DNA from: Candidatus Hydrogenedentota bacterium
Lineage (GTDB): Bacteria > Hydrogenedentota > Hydrogenedentia > Hydrogenedentales > SLHB01
Length of the DNA: 56,136 nt
Assembly: GCA_016209895.1 (NCBI GenBank)
Contig: JACQVH010000092.1
Coordinates: forward strand, 1 to 56,136
Direction: 5' to 3'
Part shown: positions 51,501 through 56,136 of the stretch, in pieces
Numbering within the stretch: position 1 is the first letter of the stretch
Layout: each line of letters opens with the position of its first letter
Made by a program: the position numbers and the translations under genes
The notes under the pieces: model-generated
Told to the model about the DNA's origin: nothing
Database searches by the model: none
What the model saw: the letters and a program-made list of their open reading frames with translations, nothing else

Positions 51501-54375
51501 CACGCTACAGACGCTCGAATTCGCGCCGGGCGCACGGATTCGGCCCGACACGCTGGCTCCGATCGCGCATCTCGCCGGGCTGGAAGTGTTGGGGCTTGAG
51601 TTCTGCGAAATTGATGACGGGGCGCTCCAGCATCTTTCCGGCCTGACATCACTTCGGGAGCTTCGCTTATTCGGCGCCCGCCTCAGCGATGACGAGGCCG
51701 CGCGATTGCGAGCCGTGCCGTGGCTGGAGCGCGTTGATCTGGCGCGAACATCGCTGTCCGACCACGGCATCGCGCACCTTGCTTCTTTAAAGGGGCTTCG
51801 GACGCTCGACCTGCACCGCAATCCGCAGGTGACGGACTTGAGCCTGGTGTACGTGAACAAACTTCCCTTACTGGAGACGTTGGACGCGGGGCGGACGGCG
51901 ATATCCGATGCCGGCTTGGTTCACCTCAAAGGCATGGCGTCGCTTCGAGAATTGCACGCGTACGCGAGCGGGATTACGGAGGAAGGGCTGGCTCAACTTG
52001 AGGATGCTCCCGCGCTCGAAAAGACACGCCTGCATGAGCAACAGTTATCCGTGTCCGAAATGGCCTGGCTGGAACGGAGTGCCGCCACACTCGCGGCCGA
52101 AGGCGAAAACGTAACGGTCCAGGGTTTGGCGCAACTTGCAGGGGCGGAGGAGTTGGGCGATATCGCGCCCGACAGCCTAGCCTCGCTTCAGGCCTTGGCC
52201 TTGAGGCGCATGGCCGAGACCGAGGCGGGAATCAGTCCCGAGAATCTTGCGCAGACCGTCGGATTCGAGACGATTGAAGAAGTTCCTTCGGAGATACTTG
52301 ATACCCTTCGACAGATGGCCCTATCAGCCATGGTGTACTCCGAAAAAGGCCTTACCAGCGAAGGCTTGACCGCGCTCGCCGGGGCGACCACGTTCGGGGA
52401 GATTCCCGAAGCGACTCTGCATACCTTGCAGCAATTGGCCGTCTCGGCCATGGTGTACTCCGAGAAAGGCATTACCACCGAGGGCTTGGCCGCCCTTGCC
52501 GGCGCGCGTACGTTCGAGGAGATTCCCCAAGCGACTCTGGACGCGCTGCAGCAACTCGCACTCTTGACGATGGTGAGTTCTGAGCAAGACCTCGTGAGCG
52601 AAGATTTGGCTGCTTTGGTCGGCGCGCCGTCCGTTGAAGACGCCTCGCCGGAATCGCTGGCCGCGCTCCAGTCCCGGGCGCTTTCCGCCTTAGCTGAGTC
52701 CGAGGGGGGCATTACCACGGAAGGCTTGACGAAGTTGGCCGGCGTAGATTCCCTCACGGAGATTTCTCCCGAATCGCTGGCCGCGCTCCAGTCCATGGCC
52801 CTGGCCGCCGTGGCCGCATCCGAAGAAGGCATCACCACTGGCGCTTTGGTGGAGGTCGCCGGCGCGGAGGCGTTCGAGAAGATGGCGCCGGATACCTTGG
52901 CAACGCTCCAGCAATTGGCCATGTCGGCCATGGCGTACTCCGAGAAGGGGATCACGAGCGACGGTCTGGCGGCCATTGCCGGGACCGACGCGTTCGAGGA
53001 AATCCCCGGAGAAACACTGGCGACGCTGCAACAGTTTGCAGTATCGGCCATGGTGTACTCGGAGCAAGGGGTCACTAGCCAAGCACTGGCTGTCATTACC
53101 GGAGCAGACACCTTCGAGGCAATCCCGGCCGACACCTTGGGGATGTTGCAAGACTTGGCCGTTGCCGCCATGGCCCGTACGGAAAAAGGTATTACCAGTG
53201 AAGGTCTGGCGGCGGTGACCGGGGTGCGTTCTCTCGAAGAAGTACCTCCCGAGACGTTGGCAGCCTTGCAGAACAGAGCGTTGGCCGCCGTGGCCCGGTC
53301 CGGCGGAAGCATTACGAGACAAGACCTGGCGCAACTTGCCGGCGCGACTTCGTATGAGCTACTGCCCGAATCAGAGCGGCTCGAACTTCAGTCCCGGGCT
53401 TTGACCGCGCTGGTTCAGGCCGGAAGGCCGATTTCCGGTACGACAGCGGAGCAGGTACTGGGTGACGCGGCCTTGGAAAGCCTTCGCTTTACCGACACGC
53501 AAGTGAGTGACGCGGATTTGGCGCAAATCCACAACTACTCGGCGCTAAAGACCGCGGACTTGTCTTTATGTCCGAGCGTTTCCGATGAGGGGTTGGGCTA
53601 TCTGTCGCGAGCCGCGTCGCTCGAGCGCTTGTATATTGCCGGGACAAGCGTGACCGATGACGGGCTGGCGCGGCTCGAAGGGATGCGATCCCTGCGGGTA
53701 ATTGATGCCGGCAATACGAAAATCACCGATCGCGGTTTGGCCCACCTTGGCACGCTGACCGGGTTGACCTCGCTCGATCTCCATAATTGTGAGAATGTTG
53801 GGGACGAGGGCATGGCCCACCTCCGAGACTTGCGGAGACTGGAGAAACTCGTTCTCACGCTCACTCGGGTTACGGACGCGAGTGTTCCACTTTTCGCGGG
53901 CCTGCCGTCGCTTACCGAACTGGACCTTCGATATACCGACGTCACCGCTCAAGGAAGACTCCAACTCCGCGAAGCGATGCCACGATCCACCATCGCATGG
54001 GCGCTGCGGCCCCTCCCGGTCGGCGCGACGATTGCCGGCGAGTCACTCGGGACGATGCCGCTGTCGGTCTTGCTGGCCCGATTGCTCTATGTCGGAGTGG
54101 TGTTGGCCACCCTCCCGACTACCCTGCTCGTCCCCTTCGTGCCTCGCTTGGCACGCGCGACCTGGCGGTTTCATCGCTATATGGTCCGACCACAATCCCG
54201 AGACCATAGGCGACGGGCGCTTCACAACGTTGGGGTGTGGGTCTATTTTATCACGGCCCGGACACTGTATTTCTTGCGGTGGTGGTTCGCGGCGGCGGCG
54301 GTCTCAGCCGGTATCTTCTACCTGTATCGGGCGCTGGCGTATTTTTGGGACCAGTTGCCGAAATTGACCCTGTAG
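48580..54375 (+). CDS. Giant membrane-anchored leucine-rich-repeat protein with an internal 11 x 40-residue repeat
   Basis: The protein has 1931 residues. A TPR-like start (1-85) is followed by a membrane segment at about 114-138. A module of about 55 residues beginning like [SA]LGTLW[MI]R and ending VP-x3-VLRLYV occurs four times (about 147, 470, 692 and 906). Each copy is followed by a block of leucine-rich repeats of the ribonuclease-inhibitor/internalin type (LQALNLADTGVSDMGLTRL). Residues 1174-1613 are eleven tandem repeats of exactly 40 residues. LRRs then resume (about 1620-1800). Two C-terminal hydrophobic segments (about 1829-1854 and 1898-1922) complete the chain. It may be a surface or periplasmic scaffold. 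No enzyme signature was seen. A start at 48580 follows GGGGC. Confidence 0.82.
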   Translation: MESQEARERYQLAVRLFREKQYEPALALFDVLSRAFPSNRDVVHGRAACLAALGRIEEARALAVHLRDVLGDPRGSALAAELAIPESPPVQSRSARIVVALRRVWELAFRRHRWEWFRAAAISGVLCIVAGVVYYVSVPHPPSARALVFPEEHSIGTLFERDSRLTPSAWKELGEARGRIPRNLNTQLRLVLTKSVAQPGVRASGLLALSNLPPDTLAELDASSALYVGDVGAGVFAGLRGLQALNLADTGVSDMGLTRLTGCSSLRDLNLSNNPVTDHGLAQLPSFTSLEALDLRDTATTDAGLAALAQLPGLQFLYLPRQITDAGMEPVGRLASLRELSLPRSGVTDAGLARLKALKSLQRLDLGVTWTTDHGLSRLKDLENLAYLNLSHTRITDAGLAYLARFGHLRALVLDGTAISDRGLQQLGSMKGLSQLSLVSCCARARLTDAAVEQLRASLGSCELTFARDETSVTTFPADRSLGTVWIRPEAATGAQDWGRFSDAQGAVSVPTGYVVRVDVNKEAVNSLAAIIDAFGERLKSLRFESGAALPQDAFEALRSVASLQELDVSSATLPEKIGNYLPILSELRILRMTHTPIRDEDLEGIEKLGSLEELDLSDTSVGDAVLTHVAKLGQLRKLSLKGTPVTNEGIAKFSLPSALVILDVSATPLTETAVAELRNQLPATTIIRPAVQTRMVKFSPKGAAFTLWTRTRGSTNNLDWRRIGRALGEIAIPVDMVLRLDAPAGRKADLVALASVEADLLDTLRLAGAQISDDDLSHAQRFTSLRTLDLFGTAISDVGLSHLAGLVELRSLRLGETQVSDAGLHTLESLAHLEELDLARTGITDEGLEQLPRPLSLWQVYLEGSRVTEAGVAQARTAFPDCWFAFPPAGVGSEAPKPDATAPWSAARVLTLPPSPALGVLWMRNAGAASGTRWDRVGEMRCQILVPAGKVLRLYVSTEAAVNLSPLAALAPDTLQTLEFAPGARIRPDTLAPIAHLAGLEVLGLEFCEIDDGALQHLSGLTSLRELRLFGARLSDDEAARLRAVPWLERVDLARTSLSDHGIAHLASLKGLRTLDLHRNPQVTDLSLVYVNKLPLLETLDAGRTAISDAGLVHLKGMASLRELHAYASGITEEGLAQLEDAPALEKTRLHEQQLSVSEMAWLERSAATLAAEGENVTVQGLAQLAGAEELGDIAPDSLASLQALALRRMAETEAGISPENLAQTVGFETIEEVPSEILDTLRQMALSAMVYSEKGLTSEGLTALAGATTFGEIPEATLHTLQQLAVSAMVYSEKGITTEGLAALAGARTFEEIPQATLDALQQLALLTMVSSEQDLVSEDLAALVGAPSVEDASPESLAALQSRALSALAESEGGITTEGLTKLAGVDSLTEISPESLAALQSMALAAVAASEEGITTGALVEVAGAEAFEKMAPDTLATLQQLAMSAMAYSEKGITSDGLAAIAGTDAFEEIPGETLATLQQFAVSAMVYSEQGVTSQALAVITGADTFEAIPADTLGMLQDLAVAAMARTEKGITSEGLAAVTGVRSLEEVPPETLAALQNRALAAVARSGGSITRQDLAQLAGATSYELLPESERLELQSRALTALVQAGRPISGTTAEQVLGDAALESLRFTDTQVSDADLAQIHNYSALKTADLSLCPSVSDEGLGYLSRAASLERLYIAGTSVTDDGLARLEGMRSLRVIDAGNTKITDRGLAHLGTLTGLTSLDLHNCENVGDEGMAHLRDLRRLEKLVLTLTRVTDASVPLFAGLPSLTELDLRYTDVTAQGRLQLREAMPRSTIAWALRPLPVGATIAGESLGTMPLSVLLARLLYVGVVLATLPTTLLVPFVPRLARATWRFHRYMVRPQSRDHRRRALHNVGVWVYFITARTLYFLRWWFAAAAVSAGIFYLYRALAYFWDQLPKLTL
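52099..53418 (+). repeat. Eleven coding tandem repeats of 120 bp
   Basis: The unit consensus is [ST]E-x-G-I-T-x-E-G-L-A-A-L-A-G then a helix rich in Ala/Leu. Each unit has exactly 40 residues, for example SEKGITTEGLAALAGARTFE followed by EIPQATLDALQQLALLTMVS. Units 3-10 are most alike; the first two and the last are divergent. Each looks like two helices, suggesting a helical solenoid placed inside a leucine-rich-repeat protein. Confidence 0.9.
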
Positions 54376-54379
54376 AGGT

Positions 54380-54964
54380 TCAGCGCGGAAACCGAAGGGC
54401 CAGGAAGGCCAGAGCCATACATACCACAGCGACGCCGAGACTGAGAAAGCACCAAAGTTGATTGGCATCGCGCTTTCGCCTCGCAATGCCGGCCAAGGCC
54501 CAAGCAATTCCCAGCAACGGGACACACATCACCACAAAAGGTGTCCGTAAGAAACCGCCGCCGGGCAGTGGGAAGCGTTGTAGACCGGGGAAGAAGAACA
54601 GCATTTCGGTGAACACCGCGCCCAGACCCGTGTAGAACAAGCTCACTTGCCAGGGACGAGGCCGCGCAAACGGGGGAGGCATAGGCTCCTTCGTGTTCGG
54701 GGTCTGGTCGGCTGATGCGGATCCAGCGGCCTCCGCCTCCGCCCGTCGGCGGCGCGTGGACCTGGCTTGAAGCTGCAACGCGGCCTCGCGCTCCGCCGTG
54801 CACGCGGCGCACAACGAACGCAGTGTACTGGTGCGGCTCACGTGTTCGGGACAGACCGTTTTTCCGCAGCCGTCACAGCGAATGGTGCACTCTTCACAAA
54901 GGAGGATGTGACATTCGGCACAGTAACCCACCGAACTTCGGATTTTACAGAGGTCACATTCCAT
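54380..54964 (-). CDS. Zinc-ribbon/B-box-like membrane protein
   Basis: The protein has 194 residues. Residues 1-55 hold four closely spaced cysteine pairs and a histidine (CDLCKIRSSVGYCAECH, CEECTIRCDGCGKTVCPEH), as in B-box or double zinc-ribbon domains. An Arg/Ala-rich linker follows. Three hydrophobic segments come next (WQVSLFYTGLGAVFTEMLFFF, TPFVVMCVPLLGIAWALAGIA, WCFLSLGVAVVCMALAFLAL). The zinc part should face the cytoplasm. It converges with the LRR gene with a 4-base gap. No function can be assigned. Confidence 0.75.
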   Translation of the reverse strand: MECDLCKIRSSVGYCAECHILLCEECTIRCDGCGKTVCPEHVSRTSTLRSLCAACTAEREAALQLQARSTRRRRAEAEAAGSASADQTPNTKEPMPPPFARPRPWQVSLFYTGLGAVFTEMLFFFPGLQRFPLPGGGFLRTPFVVMCVPLLGIAWALAGIARRKRDANQLWCFLSLGVAVVCMALAFLALRFPR

Positions 54965-55003
54965 CGCTATACAGAGTCCGGGAACTGTCCCAATCCGCGG
55001 TCG

Positions 55004-56020
55004 CTACCGGCACAATCGGAAACCCAAGTCCGAGCCTTGCTTCGTGGGTGCCAGAAAGCTGCGGTCCGCGGAGCGGCACGTTGCGCCATCCGTCCCCCAG
55101 CTCCCTCCACGATAAATGCGCGCGGTGCCCGTTTCCGGTCCCTGGGGGTCCGTTGCCGGACCCACCGGGTACGGTCCTGCCCAGTCCTGGCACCACTCTT
55201 TGACGTTGCCGTGCATATCGTACAAGCCCAGGGCATTGGGCTGCTTGGTTCCCACGGGATGCGTTAACGTTTGGCCGTTTTCCTTGTACCACGCGCATTC
55301 GCCCAGGCGGGCATTACCTTCGCCGAAAGAAAATGCGGCGGAAGTTCCGGCACGGCACCCATATTCCCATTCGGCCTCCGTAGGCAATCGGAAGTCGGTA
55401 CCCTCCGCGGCATTAAGCTTCTTGATGAACAACTGTACTTCGTCCCACGACACGTTTTCGATCGGCAGTTTCGGGTCTCGTAACGTGGCAAAGATCGCAG
55501 GGTTCGCCCCCATGACCGCTTGCCACTGTTCCTGTGTGACCTCGTACTTGGCGAGCCAATACCCGCTCGACAGGGTCACACGATATTGCGTCTCATCCGG
55601 CTCGCGACCGGCCTCGGTATCCGGGCTGCCCATGGTGAATTCGCCCGGTGCTATCCACACGAAATCCGTCTGCGGGAAATCGGCCGGCCAGGGGGGCGTC
55701 AAGAGCATCCGGACGAAGACGGCCATGATTGCGATGACCGCAACCGAGACCACGGCCGTTAGGGTGAGCATCCATTTTGGCCTAGGGGCGGGAGCTTCCA
55801 CCAAAAGGGTCTTCTGAGATGACTGCGGTGGAGCCGTGGGCGCTTCAAGCGTGGGAGTTTGGCCCGCGGCGGGTTCAAGCGGAGGCGGCTCGGGTAGCGA
55901 GTCCGGACTGAGAACGCTCACTGCGCCAGGGTCCGGGCGACCCCGCTCGCCCATATAGCTGAGCAATTCGTCGCGTAATGCCACGGCGGTCGCGAACCGG
56001 TCGTTCGGATTCTTGCCCAT
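55004..56020 (-). CDS. FGE-sulfatase-domain protein with a kinase-tail remnant (5' truncated)
   Basis: This 338-residue frame starts MGKNPNDRFATAVALRDELL, the last helix of a PknB-type Ser/Thr kinase domain, followed by a Pro-rich linker and a membrane segment (about 83-107). Residues about 112-338 form a formylglycine-generating-enzyme-like domain: FVWIAPGEFTMGSP, YEVTQEQWQAVMG, FRLPTEAEWEYGCRAG, MHGNVKEWCQDW, YRGGSWG and LGFRLC. Kinase-FGE fusions of this order are common in Planctomycetes and relatives. Directly before the ATG the frame meets TAG (56024-56026), and no kinase homology is visible to the window end. The kinase is therefore missing, broken or on other sequence. Confidence 0.78.
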   Translation of the reverse strand: MGKNPNDRFATAVALRDELLSYMGERGRPDPGAVSVLSPDSLPEPPPLEPAAGQTPTLEAPTAPPQSSQKTLLVEAPAPRPKWMLTLTAVVSVAVIAIMAVFVRMLLTPPWPADFPQTDFVWIAPGEFTMGSPDTEAGREPDETQYRVTLSSGYWLAKYEVTQEQWQAVMGANPAIFATLRDPKLPIENVSWDEVQLFIKKLNAAEGTDFRLPTEAEWEYGCRAGTSAAFSFGEGNARLGECAWYKENGQTLTHPVGTKQPNALGLYDMHGNVKEWCQDWAGPYPVGPATDPQGPETGTARIYRGGSWGTDGATCRSADRSFLAPTKQGSDLGFRLCR

Positions 56021-56136
56021 CTTCTACAGTTGGTTTTTGAGCGGCTTTGTGTATCAAGGACTTACGAAGGCAACCTGGCTTGTTGGCACCACAAATCGCT
56101 TTTGGCTCGCTATTGGTGTAGGGTCTTGGGCGGGGC
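56021..56136. other. Terminal segment without kinase homology
   Basis: The last 116 bases carry no kinase sequence in any minus-strand frame, although a kinase domain would be expected to continue here. An 11-base string ccctacaccaa at the very start of the window (2-12) recurs, in complement, near 56115-56125. This may mark a contig-end artefact or a repeat. Confidence 0.35.

Noticed and set aside
1-56136. Circular or phage-like element based on the shared 11-base string at both ends
   Set aside because: The match is short and inverted, and no phage structural, integrase or replication gene is present.

Overview
The window looks like a chromosomal stretch from an uncultured, GC-rich environmental bacterium of the Hydrogenedentota or PVC/Planctomycete type. 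This is inference. It rests on paired pseudopilins with the C-terminal H-(x)10-DG signature, many sialidase-like and Gfo/Idh/MocA proteins, a uroporphyrinogen-decarboxylase-like methyltransferase, a kinase-tail/FGE fusion and a very large leucine-rich-repeat protein. No rRNA, tRNA, CRISPR array, integrase or transposase was seen.

Layout. (1) 1-17.9 kb: a broken APC-type transporter, a corrinoid-methyltransferase-like protein, and secreted or glycan-related multidomain proteins. The latter are a Gfo/Idh/MocA fusion, a sialidase/propeller/alpha-barrel fusion, a GHL6-like glycoside hydrolase, a duplicated sialidase, a single sialidase and an oxidoreductase. A DUF5131 gene here carries two in-frame TGA codons. 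(2) 18.2-31.9 kb: a compact minus-strand run of ten genes with overlapping or near-overlapping ends. It encodes four B12-domain radical SAM enzymes, three glycosyltransferases, a Wzx-like flippase, a glycosidase-like lipoprotein and an LpxL-like acyltransferase, and looks like an envelope glycan or glycolipid pathway. (3) 32-39.4 kb: divergently transcribed genes for a SPASM radical SAM enzyme, an MBOAT/SGNH acyl-transfer pair, a PhyH dioxygenase, a glycerol-1-phosphate-dehydrogenase-like enzyme and a Fis-type regulator. (4) 39.7-48.3 kb: a ceramidase-like protein, two tandem pseudopilins behind a strong promoter and palindromic operator, a 1393-residue sialidase-repeat protein ending in a dockerin, and a ClpP-like protease. 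(5) 48.6-56 kb: a 1931-residue membrane-anchored LRR protein with eleven 40-residue repeats, a zinc-ribbon membrane protein, and a truncated kinase/FGE protein.

The most unusual signal is not a gene. At least seven intergenic sites hold arrays with a strict 7-bp period whose units drift in sequence but keep phase. The longest runs about 210 bp (30 units) without an indel. Several arrays supply stop codons, and one supplies the N-terminal codons of a lipoprotein. A second family of arrays has a 9-bp period.
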